Assembly: GCA_947311845.1 (NCBI GenBank)
Contig: CAMZMU010000049.1
Coordinates: 11,286,879 to 11,350,878 of the forward strand
Direction of reading: 5' to 3'
DNA from: Poa pratensis
Taxonomy: Eukaryota > Streptophyta > Magnoliopsida > Poales > Poaceae
Length of the DNA: 64,000 bases
Shown here: positions 12,101-21,455 of the stretch, piece by piece
Position numbering within the stretch: position 1 is the first letter of the stretch
Layout of the letters: every line of letters starts with the position of its first letter
The notes under the pieces: generated by a model
The model's input: the letters and a program-made list of their open reading frames with translations, nothing else
Databases searched by the model: none
What the model was told of the DNA's origin: nothing
Position numbers and translations under genes: made by a program

Positions 12101-12180
12101 CTACTCAAGAGATAAACACTGGTTTCGCGTTAATCGCAGTGAAGGTGACTTGGTCTACTTTAAAAGAATATGCAGAATAG
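9123..12180 (+). pseudogene. DUF6598 domain gene, copy 3, with in-frame stop
   Basis: Predicted exons 9123-9424, 9617-9867, 10795-11030 and 11614-12180 join in phase. The last two match exons 2 and 3 of copy 2. The part corresponding to exon 1 of copy 2 is here split by a 192-bp intron with GTGAGT donor. In the last exon a G-to-T change turns GAA into TAA at 11716-11718, so the product would stop at about 297 residues, inside the DUF6598 domain; the reading frame is otherwise open to the normal stop at 12178-12180. A Stowaway MITE occupies intron 3. The last exon is closer to copy 1 than to the adjacent copy 2. It is either a recent pseudogene or a gene for a shortened protein; I favour pseudogene. 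Confidence 0.75.
11192..11277. mobile_element. Stowaway-type MITE (86 bp)
   Basis: The element begins CTCCCTC and ends GAGGGAG, as Stowaway MITEs do, and is flanked by TA on both sides (11190-11191 and 11278-11279). The paralogous position in copy 2 (about 7811) is empty and in copy 1 (133-138) carries a footprint-like scar. Confidence 0.85.
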
Positions 12181-13496
12181 CAACAACCTTAGACTGAAAT
12201 TTGTCAAAAAAATAAAAAAGGTTTGGGTCTATGATGAATGAGCCAAGAGTAGGCAGAGAAGCTAAGGCAGTTTAGTGTTGTGGGCTGTGGCAAAGAAGTT
12301 TATTAAGCTTGGAACGGAGTATTAAACTTGACATCTGTTCAAAATTAATGGGATTCACATATTAGGGATGAGATACTTTCTTTTTTATAGCCTGGCCAGT
12401 ATATGGAGGAGCATAGACGGATGGTGAAGCTAGAGCTCCACTTGCAGAAAAGTAGTCAAGCTGCCCATTTCAGCATCATGAATCCATCGTTCTCCAAGGC
12501 TGCAGCTTCTTGACCTCTTAAGCAAACCCAAAGGCCACATCCGATGTCACAACCATCGAAACATGTTGGGAAACCCGAAGCTCTCTTAGACTCAAGGAGC
12601 TAGCCATTCAAGCCCACATCAGCAGCCATATGCTATGCACTTGGCTAAAGACAAACAGTTTCAACACCGTATGGTGTCTCAACAGCATACCGATCTCTGT
12701 GTACCTAGTTTGGTGTCCTGTGTGTAGAAAGGATAACAAATTCAACAGCAGAACCTTGCATCCACTGTCGGTTCAATTGCTGCTTCGCAACCACAGCATC
12801 CGAAGCAGCAAAATCCAACGAGTCATCGATAGTTCAGAGAACTGGGAGTGGGTGTAAAGAAGAGGAAGAGGAGCTCAGTGGCCGTTGTGGGTGAAAGGGA
12901 GAGGAAAAGAGTCGCTTCGTAGTTGTGTGCAGACGGACTGACAGTAATGCCGACCGGGGAACGTTCCGGCGCCAAGCGGGGTATTGATTTTGCTCGCCAT
13001 ATTAAGCATGTGGCAGAAAAGACCAGAAAAGATCCGAGAAGGCGGTGGGCAGACGAGCGGCCAGGCGAACGGTGTAATTAACTAGGTCCCACACATATGA
13101 TACTTTAGTCCATGAAACGGTCAAATGGCGTGGACTGATGGAAAGAAAAACTTTTGGTTACTTTTTAGATTTGTTCGAAGAAGGGAAAAAGTGCGAAAAA
13201 TTAACAAATGTGGGTAAAACTGAGTAGAACTAGCTATAGTGGTGCACGAAAATAAAAATCCGCAGTTCGAATTTAAGTTTTTAGAATCAGAAATCACAAA
13301 TGGATCCCAAACTCCACGGTGTCCGTTTAAAAAAAATTAAAATAGTATTTTAAACTTTAAAAAATTCTAGATGTAGATAACATTGAAGTCTACCATCGTG
13401 CAAAATCTCAATTCAAAATTTGTTATATTTAGGCTACAATAAAAAGATAAATATGACAAATTTTGATGTTTTGAAAATGTCCACTGTGCACCACAC
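12181..13496. other. Intergenic region after the DUF6598 array
   Basis: The first 100 bases resemble the 3' flank of copy 1. I see no gene further on. From 13230 to 13500 the sequence is A/T-rich and repeat-like (words such as AAAATCTCAATTCAAAATTTG), of a kind common in dispersed grass repeats, but no termini could be set. From 13497 the sequence matches the distal promoter of the F-box genes. Confidence 0.35.
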
Positions 13497-13579
13497 ACAG
13501 TCCACGTTTTGGTAGTAGCAAGCGAGTCAGTTTATTAATAGTAGCCCTAGTCCATGTAGATTTGGAAAGTTGAGTCAGA
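13497..13579 (+). promoter_or_regulatory. Distal upstream region of F-box gene 1, separated by a LINE
   Basis: This segment (CAGTCCACGTTTTGGTAG onward) matches the upstream DNA of F-box genes 2, 4 and 6 near 23741, 31290 and 59480. It continues in register at 20083-20540 on the other side of the LINE, sharing the 16-bp duplication GGAAAGTTGAGTCAGA. Confidence 0.6.
13564..13579. repeat. Target-site duplication of LINE-1, left copy
   Basis: GGAAAGTTGAGTCAGA, identical to 20083-20098 on the other side of the element. Confidence 0.9.
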
Positions 13580-13694
13580 CAAGAACACGCGCGAGCATCG
13601 CGTGTCTTTATATTAAGATAGAGAATGAAATTTACAAGATTTTTGAGTCATGACCCAGCCACAAGCGGCTTGTCACCTCCACCACACAACTCAG

Positions 13695-16600
13695 CTAAGT
13701 GATTCCTCTCGTCACTCCACCTAAACCCGCCCTCGCCCACTGAGCAAAATCCTTCCAAATGCGGGCCCAGACTGTTGCTGCCGACGACGCAATGTGGTCG
13801 AAGACCCTGCTGTTCCGCTCCAGCCAAATGCACCTGGCAGTGAGTATGATCAGGCCATTGATTCGCTTCTTGTCTCTCGCTGGCACCGCTGCCGCCAATG
13901 TCTGCCACCAGACCACCGGTACCGTAGCCGCTGAAGGCATGAACTGGTGCAGATTGTATTGCACCAAGACCATGAACCACACCTCTCTCGCGAAGACACA
14001 TCTTACCAGCAGGTGCTCTCCCGTCTCCGGATCTTGATTGCATAGCGGGCAAACAGGAGGGTGTTGAAGGCCTCTTTTCGCCAGTCTGTCTGCTGTCCAC
14101 AGGCGGTTCTTTAACGCTAGCCACATATGCAACTTGTGCAGCAGCGGCGCTCCTGCCGACCACAACTCTTTCGCACAGGGCGCAGCCGTTCTGCCATAGA
14201 AGAGTGCTGCGTACGCCGATTTCGCCGAGTATAGGCCATTGGCTGTCAACCGCCATCGCACTGAATCCTCCTCCCCTGTTGCGGTTTGTTCCTGCACCGC
14301 ATCCCAGAGGTCCATGTATTCCACGAGGGCCTGAATTGTGAGTTCTCCTCTGAAACCTCTGACCCAGGTGTTGTTATGGAGAGCTTCAGCTACCGACAGA
14401 TTCTTGACGCTGCTCTTGGCGAATTGCCAAAGTGCAGGGGCTATTTGCTTGGCTGTGCGCCTCTGCAGCCATGGATCCGTCCAGAATCGCAGCCTCCTTC
14501 CGTTGCCCAGCGTGCAGTCCACCGCCGTCAGAAACAGATCCTCAACCTCCTGTGGCATTGAGAACTTGAGTCCTTGCCACGGCCTTCCTTCATCTATTAG
14601 CTCCAGCCAGCGCCATCGTATCCGCAAGGCTAGGTTCATCATGCGCAAATTCTTGACTCCCAGGCCTCCCAATTCTTTGGGTGTGCAGACAGTCTTCCAC
14701 GCAACTGTACATTGTCCTCCCCTTGCTTCATCCGAGCCAGCCCAGAAGAAGCTCCTAAATATCTTGTCCGCCCTCTCAAAGAACCAGGGAGGAAGGTCAA
14801 GTGCCATCATCGGATATATTGCCGCTGAGGTAAGAGTGGAATCAATGAGGGTTAACCTCCCACTTTTTTGCAATAGACCAGCTTTCCACTTCGGCACATG
14901 CCTTGCTAATTTGTCCACCATGGGCTGCATCTGGTTTCTTGTTAGTCTGATCGGCGAGAGAGGTAACCCTAGGTAAGGAATTGGGAAATCCTTCAAAGGG
15001 CAAGCCAATATGTCCAGGACTGCCTGTAGATCACGCCCTCCACACTGAATTGGAGAAGCAGAGCTTTTGTCCAGGTTACACCGCAGGCCCGACGCTATTC
15101 CGAAGAGCCTCAGCAGCTCGATCGCTGCTCTAGCTTCCTCTTCCACTGGTTTGATGATCAGGACCACGTCATCCGCAAATAATGACAGTCTGTGCTTCAC
15201 TCCCCAACCTGTCAACGGCTCAAAAATTCCCGCCTCCTCTGCAATTCTGAAAACTGCATTGAGGACATCCACCATTATGACAAACTTCATTGGAGACACC
15301 GAGTCTCCTTGCCTAAATCCTTTGGCATGCCAAAATTGGGGCCCAGCTGTCCCATTGATCAACACTCTAGTGCTTGCCGAAGAAAGCATCAGTGCAAACC
15401 TAGCAAGCCATCTTGGCCCAAACCCTCTGTGCCTTAGCACCTCAAACACAAAAGGCCATGCGATAGAGTCAAAAGCCTTTGCCATATCTACCTTCAGTAA
15501 CAAAGTGGGCACCTTCTTCTTGTGTAGGGTTTTGATCGATTGCTGCACCATGAAAAAATTGTCTTGAATCGACCTCTCCTTCACGAAAGCACTCTGATTC
15601 CTGTCCACTAGAGCCGGGAGAACAGAAGCCAATCTTGTAGCCATGGCTTTCGAGACGATCTTTGCAAAACTATGAATGAGGCTGATGGGCCTGAACTCGC
15701 TGACATCCACAGCTCCCTCCTTCTTCGGCAAGAGGGTGATATATGCCCCATTCAAACGTGCAAAACCTCTGCCATCCGATGAGTCAAAAGCGTTTACTGC
15801 TCTCATGACAGCGTCTTTGATTAGAGGCCAACAGGACTGGTAGAACCTTGCGGAGAAACCGTCAGGACCCGGCGCCTTGTCTGGTGGCATGTGCTTGATC
15901 ACCTCCCATATTTCCTCTTCGGAGAAAGGAAGCTCCAGGTGAGCCATCTCCACTTGCGGAAGTCCAAGCTGTTCAAGGTTCAGGCTGTGCTCACGCTCCA
16001 CAGGCGTGCCTAGCAGTTCCGTGAAGTGTTCCGCTGCCAATTCTCCCATCCCTGCCGCATCAGTTGCAAGCCGAACACCCCTGCGAAGGCGCAGGATTTG
16101 GTTCCTCCTCTTCCTGACGCTTGCTTGGAGATGAAAGAACGCCGTATTGGCGTCGCCCTCCCGCAACCAGTTATCCTCGACCTCTGTCTTGCAATAGTTC
16201 GCTCAAGAGATGCAAGCCCCAAGACTCGCTTCTTCAATTGTGCTCGGAGCCAAAACTCATCGTCATTGAGAGGCCTGACATCCATTGCTTGGTCTAGCCG
16301 GAAGATCACTTCTTTCGCCATCAACAACTGTTCTTTGATGTTGCCAATCCTCCTCTGACTCCACCGTGAAAGGCACTTTGCGGTTTCCTTCAGTCTTCTC
16401 TCAAGGTCAGCAAACGGATCCGGCAGCTGTTCTTGTGCAAACCAAGCAGCAGAAACAGTCTGTTGATATCCCTCTAACTTGGGCCAGAAACTCTGAAAGT
16501 GGAACCTTGACTTTCTGTGGAATGCTGCATTGGTAGATAACATTATTGGGCAGTGATCTGAGAGCCCTGATGAAAGGGCCTGCAGAAGGCAATCCGAGTA

Positions 16601-17239
16601 TAGGAGTTCCCAGTCCACTGAACAAAACCACCTGTCCAGCTTGACCAGTGTCGGGGTTCTTCGTTCGTTGCTCCAGGTGTAACGCCGCCCCACCAGATCC
16701 TGCTCTTTTAGTTCCAAATCATTCAGCAACCGCCGAAAACGGCCCATCATTCTCCTATTGATCCTGTCATTGTTCTTATCGGCCGCCTCAAGAATGAGGT
16801 TGAAGTCTCCCGCCACAGCCCATGGCCCCGGGAAGGCGGCTCGCACCACTCTCAATTCCTCCAGAAAATCCATCTTTAGATGGTCCACTGTTGGTCCATA
16901 CACCACGGTAAAGGCCCACGAATCACCTCCACCACAGCTCAGCTGCAATGTGAGCGAGTAGGTATCCACCTGTGATCTCGAAACCGAGATTTTAGAGGAC
17001 TGCCAAGCCACTAGAATTCCTCCGGCCGTACCATTAGCAGGGAGGAACACAAACTGATCAAATTGCGAGCCCAGAACTCGCGCCACCGTATGGATGTCGA
17101 CCACATCAAGCTTAGATTCGACTAGACACGCGATGGACGCCGCTGCATCGGCGATCACATCACGAACAGCATACCCTCGGCTCAAGGCATTGAGCCCCCG
17201 AGGATTCCACACAACAATATTTTCATTCATTGTATCCAT
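13695..17239 (-). pseudogene. LINE-1 ORF2: endonuclease plus reverse transcriptase, one frameshift
   Basis: The first ATG (17239) opens an apurinic-type endonuclease: WNPRGL near residue 11, ESKLD, a GDFN motif and SDHCPI. The second part, in a different frame, contains the reverse transcriptase with KAPGPDGF, DMAKAFDS, the GFRQGDSVSP block and the FADDVVL catalytic motif, followed by a zf-RVT-type C-terminal region with Cys/His residues (CPLCNQDPETGEHLLVRC). The two frames meet at about 16170, where one T of an expected TGG codon is missing; this is the only break. The polyprotein would be about 1180 residues, usual for plant L1 ORF2. ORF2 starts 79 bp after ORF1 ends. The role is target-primed reverse transcription of the element's own RNA. 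Confidence 0.9.
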
Positions 17240-17318
17240 AAAGGCTCCACCAATTGGCTAGCCAATCAATTAAGCAGCCACTCTTCCGGCAAAGATGCCT
17301 CCAGGAAGAACAATTTCG

Positions 17319-19907
17319 TCAACGCCTCGATTCTAGAGGGGGGAGAGGCTCGGTGAAGTAAGCTGCATATCTCTCCAAACAGTCCACGGGAGGCTCCCCC
17401 TCCAACTCACAGATGCCTAACCTTGCCATGAGGACGCGCTGGGCCTTCTTGATGCAGGGTACCTGAGCGCCCTTCGATTTGGCTGCAATCCTTGCACTGC
17501 GCCTCTTGTCTTCCTCGGGGACGAACAGCTTGCGTTGCCGCCTTTGCTGGATCAGTGGCAGGGGCAGCAGAGGGGTGGAGATGTGCTGCCTGATCCTGGC
17601 CACGACACTCCTGAGAGGCCCATCGAGCGCCGTCGCCATGGCTGCCGGAGTTGTGAAACCCGCACCCGGAGATGGCGGTGTAGCGTCATCCTCTGCCGAA
17701 TCCACCACGGGCGTGCTGGTCTCGCCCCGTACCAGCGCGCCGAGCCCATCATGGCCCAACGGAGCCTCCTGGGCAACCTGGGCTTCTTGGGCCGAGCTAA
17801 TCGCCTCCTCCTCAAGAGGGTCCAGGAGCAAATGCAAGCCGGCCCCCACCTCACCTTCCACGGACGCGTGCACAGACGATCCCCGAGCAACGCCACCCCG
17901 ACAGCAAACGCTCAGCGCCGAACCCGGTGAGGGCCCCACAGTCCTGCTGGTGGACCCACCACGAAGACTGCCAAAGACCGAATCCGCCACCAGACTTGGG
18001 CGGAAAGGACAAGATACAGATTGGGGGGAGCCCTCTCGAGCCTCCTGGTCTCTTATCTCCAGCCTGCCGTTGCTGCGTGCCGGCTCCGTGGAGGACAGCT
18101 GTACCTGGATCCACTGCCCTTCTGAGCCAGGAAGCTTTTGCTTCTTGGCGCCATCGCTCCCTCCAGGCCTACTTTCCACCTGGGCCCCAGTCAAATTCGA
18201 AAACTGAATTGACCGGTCCACGCTGTCGCCGCGCGCCGCCGCCGTCTCCCGCCTCCAATGCGCCGGCGCCGCCGAAGCACCGCACACCGAGGCGGAGACC
18301 TCCATGTCCACACCCGCATCATCCGATTCTCCATTGCTCCCGCCGCCTGGACCCGCATTGCTCGGGCCAGCATCACTCGGGCGCCCATCTTGTCCGCCAG
18401 CGGACGGCGACGAGGGCGGTGAGGGCGATGGTGGTGGCGAGGGCGGGTCAGACACCACCGCCTCCACCGGCTCGGCCACCACCCTGATCTGCACCTCATA
18501 GCGCAGAGTCCTTGCCCTTCTCCTAGGCACCGGACCCCGGTGCCGCCCAGGCCCACGGCGTACCACCGGCGGCTCCTCGATGAACAGAGCACGACTGGGT
18601 GGAATGCGAGCTGGGTCATCGGTCCGCACCCAGACACGGAATTTCGACATGTCGTCTCTGCGCCTCGTCGGCGTGTCAATGTCCACCACGAATCCGACGC
18701 CGTCCATCACCAGCTCCGCCGTGCGCCGTGTCCAGGCATGTCCCGGGACGCCTCGAAGCTCGACGGGCACAAGGAAAGGCAGGGAGACCGCCGTTGCGTG
18801 AGCTTGACGCAGCCACCCACGGAGCGACACCGTGAACCATGTGCCCGAGGCACGCCCACGCCGCACCATCCTGTCCCTGTCCCTTCTCTCCCGGCAGAAC
18901 ACCAGGAAGTCTTCCGGCGCAAACGACCGGATTGACATGTCCATCGGCCCCAGACCGAACTCGGCGTGAAGAGCCTTGGCCGCGTCCGCCAAATCCACCT
19001 CCGGTCGAGAACCGGTGATCGTGACAACCACCGCCCGCTCCATGTCCTCCTCTAGCCTCGCCATCTCCTCCGACCACTCCAAGAAGCAAGGACCCAGCTC
19101 TGGTGGTACCGGCGCCACCTCCACGCGCGGCACCGCCGCCACCATCTGCCTTGGCGGCACGGCCGACCCCCGCGCTGAGCTTTCCTCGGAGCCTTCACGG
19201 ACATCCCGGCACCACGACCGCGCTAGCCGCACCGCACCCGGAGGTGGGGGGCCAGGCGGCGGAGGGGGAAGCCTTGAAGGCGAGGGAGCCCTTGCCGGTG
19301 CCGGCGCAACGCGCCTCGCATCTTCGCCTGAGCTCGCCGGGCTCCTCGGCCTCTTGCAGCCCCTGGCGATGTGGCCCTCACCGTCGCAGCGCAAGCAACG
19401 GACCTTGTTGGTGCATCCTCTGGCGATGTGGCCATCTCTGAGGCAGTTGTAGCAGAGGCCGGCCATCCCAGGCGGCAACTTCTTGTGCGGCGGCGGCTGC
19501 GGCGCCAGAAGCGCAACGCGCCTCGCATCTTCGCCTGAGCTCGCCGGGCTCCTCGGCCTCTTGCAGCCCCTGGCGATGTGGCCCTCACCGTCGCAGCGCA
19601 AGCAACGGACCTTGTTGGTGCATCCCCTGGCGATGTGGCCATCTCTGAGGCAGTTGTAGCAGAGGCCGGCCATCCCAGGCGGCAACTTCTTGTGCGGCGG
19701 CGGCTGCGGCGCCGGAAGCTGCTGGAGAAGCCTCTGCCGCTGCCGACGAAGGCGGCGACGGCGGCTCCGAGAGCCCTCAGCCACGAACCACCGAGGCTCC
19801 GCCTCGCGAGCCCCCGACAAGGCCTCACCTTTTCCCCTCTCCTGGACGAACGACGGGCACGACGACAGATCTGAGTCAGACAGCGAGACTCTGCCGTCAG
19901 AGGCCAT
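17319..19907 (-). CDS. LINE-1 ORF1: RNA-binding protein with four CCHC knuckles
   Basis: The preferred start is the ATG at 19907 (MASDGRVSLSDSD), giving 862 residues; the frame is open further upstream but without ATG. Residues about 80-215 hold four zinc knuckles of the form C-x2-C-x4-H-x4-C (CYNCLRDGHIARGC and CLRCDGEGHIARGC, each twice) because of a 207-bp tandem duplication. A DUF4283-like region follows (AVVVTITGSRPEV, FLVFCRERRDRDRMV, PVELRGVPGHAW). The C-terminal third is low-complexity and ends in a conserved KRRSARIAAKSKG block, matching the RRSPRIQAK block of the second LINE. The protein coats LINE RNA. The frame is intact. Confidence 0.88.
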   Translation of the reverse strand: MASDGRVSLSDSDLSSCPSFVQERGKGEALSGAREAEPRWFVAEGSRSRRRRLRRQRQRLLQQLPAPQPPPHKKLPPGMAGLCYNCLRDGHIARGCTNKVRCLRCDGEGHIARGCKRPRSPASSGEDARRVALLAPQPPPHKKLPPGMAGLCYNCLRDGHIARGCTNKVRCLRCDGEGHIARGCKRPRSPASSGEDARRVAPAPARAPSPSRLPPPPPGPPPPGAVRLARSWCRDVREGSEESSARGSAVPPRQMVAAVPRVEVAPVPPELGPCFLEWSEEMARLEEDMERAVVVTITGSRPEVDLADAAKALHAEFGLGPMDMSIRSFAPEDFLVFCRERRDRDRMVRRGRASGTWFTVSLRGWLRQAHATAVSLPFLVPVELRGVPGHAWTRRTAELVMDGVGFVVDIDTPTRRRDDMSKFRVWVRTDDPARIPPSRALFIEEPPVVRRGPGRHRGPVPRRRARTLRYEVQIRVVAEPVEAVVSDPPSPPPSPSPPSSPSAGGQDGRPSDAGPSNAGPGGGSNGESDDAGVDMEVSASVCGASAAPAHWRRETAAARGDSVDRSIQFSNLTGAQVESRPGGSDGAKKQKLPGSEGQWIQVQLSSTEPARSNGRLEIRDQEAREGSPQSVSCPFRPSLVADSVFGSLRGGSTSRTVGPSPGSALSVCCRGGVARGSSVHASVEGEVGAGLHLLLDPLEEEAISSAQEAQVAQEAPLGHDGLGALVRGETSTPVVDSAEDDATPPSPGAGFTTPAAMATALDGPLRSVVARIRQHISTPLLPLPLIQQRRQRKLFVPEEDKRRSARIAAKSKGAQVPCIKKAQRVLMARLGICELEGEPPVDCLERYAAYFTEPLPPLESRR
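19304..19717. repeat. 207-bp tandem duplication inside LINE-1 ORF1
   Basis: Units 19304-19510 and 19511-19717 differ at only a few bases (for example one C/T and one A/G near the ends). Each encodes 69 residues with two CCHC knuckles, so the reading frame is kept. Confidence 0.9.
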
Positions 19908-20082
19908 GGGAGCCTCAGATCTCCGGCAGAGCAGAGCCGTGGGGTGGGCGCCGGCGCCGGAGTGGCCGCCGGCGAGCGTGGAAGGGGACCGCGGGGCCGG
20001 AATGGCGACCGCGGTGGTGCTCTCGCTTTTCTTGACCCGCCTTTCGTACTGTGTCGTCGAAATTCTGAGCGCCACAAGTCTC

Positions 20083-20098
20083 GGAAAGTTGAGTCAGA
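20083..20098. repeat. Target-site duplication of LINE-1, right copy
   Basis: GGAAAGTTGAGTCAGA, identical to 13564-13579. It defines the exact 5' end of the LINE. Confidence 0.9.
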
Positions 20099-20217
20099 TT
20101 GAGTAGGTTCAAACGGAAGCCATGTCCGACTATCCTTAGACGTGGATTTCGTCTAAGTAATTTTTTTTTGCGACTATTTCGTGTCGGTATCGGTTAGTCC
20201 AGGTTGCGCGTGTATTG

Positions 20218-20224
20218 TATATAA
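20218..20224 (+). promoter_or_regulatory. TATA box of F-box gene 1
   Basis: TATATAA, followed by GCACACCCTACGGCCTGAA, within a block conserved upstream of F-box genes 2, 4 and 6 (GGTATCGGTTAGTCCAG before it). It lies about 320 bp before the ATG. Confidence 0.5.
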
Positions 20225-20540
20225 GCACACCCTACGGCCTGAAAAGTTTTGGGATAACCAAGGTTCTGAGATAGCATCTAAAAAAAAAAGTTCTGAGAAT
20301 ATCGTGCTTCCATCAAACCTTCCGGCGGAAGAACAAGACGCAGGTGTCAATTCGAAATCACAAAAAAAAAGCAGGTGTCAATTCCGCGTTCTGGAAAGTA
20401 TTTAGGAGCCCTTCGCGTAATATCGGTCTGCTTCTGCCGTCGGCCACTCCGGCCCCGGCATCCACCTTTCTCCGCGTCGGCGGCCAGTCCGGTGCCGGCG
20501 CCCACGTCCCTTCCTTCCCTTCTCCTACGCTCGTTCAGCC

Positions 20541-21455
20541 ATGGCGTCGTCCTCTGCATCTCCGCCTAGTTTCTCACGGCGCTGGGAGCGGCTACCCCCG
20601 GACCACTTCTCTCGCATGGCGCGGTCTAGGAGCATAGAGGAAGTCCAGCAGACGGCGAAGTGGATGCAGCCTAAGCCCTCCCGCAAATCCATGTGGCGCC
20701 GCCGCAAATCAATTGCGGAGGAGCCGCAAGAAAGGGACTGGTCGCTGCTGCCCCTCGACACGCTCTCTTTGGTCTTCGTCAGGCTCAGTGTTGTCGACGT
20801 CCTCATGGGCGCTGGCCTGGTGTGCCGCTCGTGGCTCGACGCGGCCAAGGTACCAGACGTGTGGCGTGTCGTGGAGATGGACGATGACGAGATCGGTTTC
20901 GCGGCCAGCATGTATTCATACATGTTGCGCGCGATGGCCAAGGTAGCTGTCAACCGTTCCGATGGGCAACTTCAGGTGTTCGCCGGGTGGAGTTTTGTCA
21001 CAGAGGAGTTGCTCGAGTACATCCTGGAAAGGTATTTTCTTGGGCGGGCGCCTTATTTTCTTTCATCATTTGCCGGAAAAGTCTCGACTGCATGCATGTT
21101 AGTGCTAAGTCGATCTATCATATAACGATGTTTTTTTTGCAGGTCACCCTCTCTGACTACCCTTCTTGTATCCGGCTTCTCCACCCGCTTCAGCGGACGA
21201 GTTGCCGATGTCATAAGACAGTCACCTCTGAGCGAGCTCCGTTCCCTTGAAATTTACTATGCTTACCTCACCGTGGATGAACTAACCGCCGTCATTGAGA
21301 ACTGTCCCGTGCTGGAGGTTCTTACGGTGTTCTATTGCCGAGGGATGTACGAGGAAGACGAGCACGTCCTTGGAGCGAAATTCGCCCGGATCAAGAACAT
21401 GACGTTCGAGTACTGTGAACCTTACGAATACAAATGCTGCGAAAAATGTGGTTAA
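20541..21455 (+). CDS. F-box gene 1, type A (F-box/LRR 23-like)
   Basis: Exons 20541-21031 and 21143-21455 join at GT/AG to 804 nt (267 residues plus stop). Residues 1-60 are a Ser/Arg-rich N-terminal arm (SRRWERLPPDHFSRMARS, SRKSMWRRRKS). An F-box follows at about 65-115 (RDWSLLPLDTLSLVFVRLS, LVCRSWLDAAKVPDVWRVVEM), expected to bind SKP1 in an SCF ubiquitin ligase. The rest holds about three leucine-rich segments (LTTLLVSGFS, LRSLEIYYAYLTVDELTAVIENCPVLEVL) that would contact a substrate. It resembles plant F-box/LRR-repeat 23 (SKIP19) proteins but is somewhat short. No break is seen. A LINE separates its proximal and distal promoter. Gene 3 at 28100 is nearly identical. Confidence 0.85.

Larger units (their letters stand above)
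13580..20082 (-). mobile_element. Full-length L1-type LINE (LINE-1 of window)
   Basis: The element runs on the minus strand from 20082 to 13580 (about 6.5 kb) and is flanked by a 16-bp target duplication GGAAAGTTGAGTCAGA (13564-13579, 20083-20098). It has ORF1 with zinc knuckles and ORF2 with endonuclease, reverse transcriptase and a C-terminal zinc-binding region. Its 3' end reads TTAATATAAAGACACGCG followed by a short inverted repeat; no poly(A) tail is seen. It lies about 460 bp upstream of F-box gene 1, in the opposite orientation. Confidence 0.92.

Noticed and set aside
13759..15567. + strand open frames across the LINE-1 reverse transcriptase
   Set aside because: Shadows of the minus-strand ORF2, which carries all recognisable motifs.
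17479..20106. + strand Pro/Ser-rich frames opposite LINE-1 ORF1
   Set aside because: G/C-rich mirror frames; the minus strand holds the zinc knuckles and DUF4283-like region.
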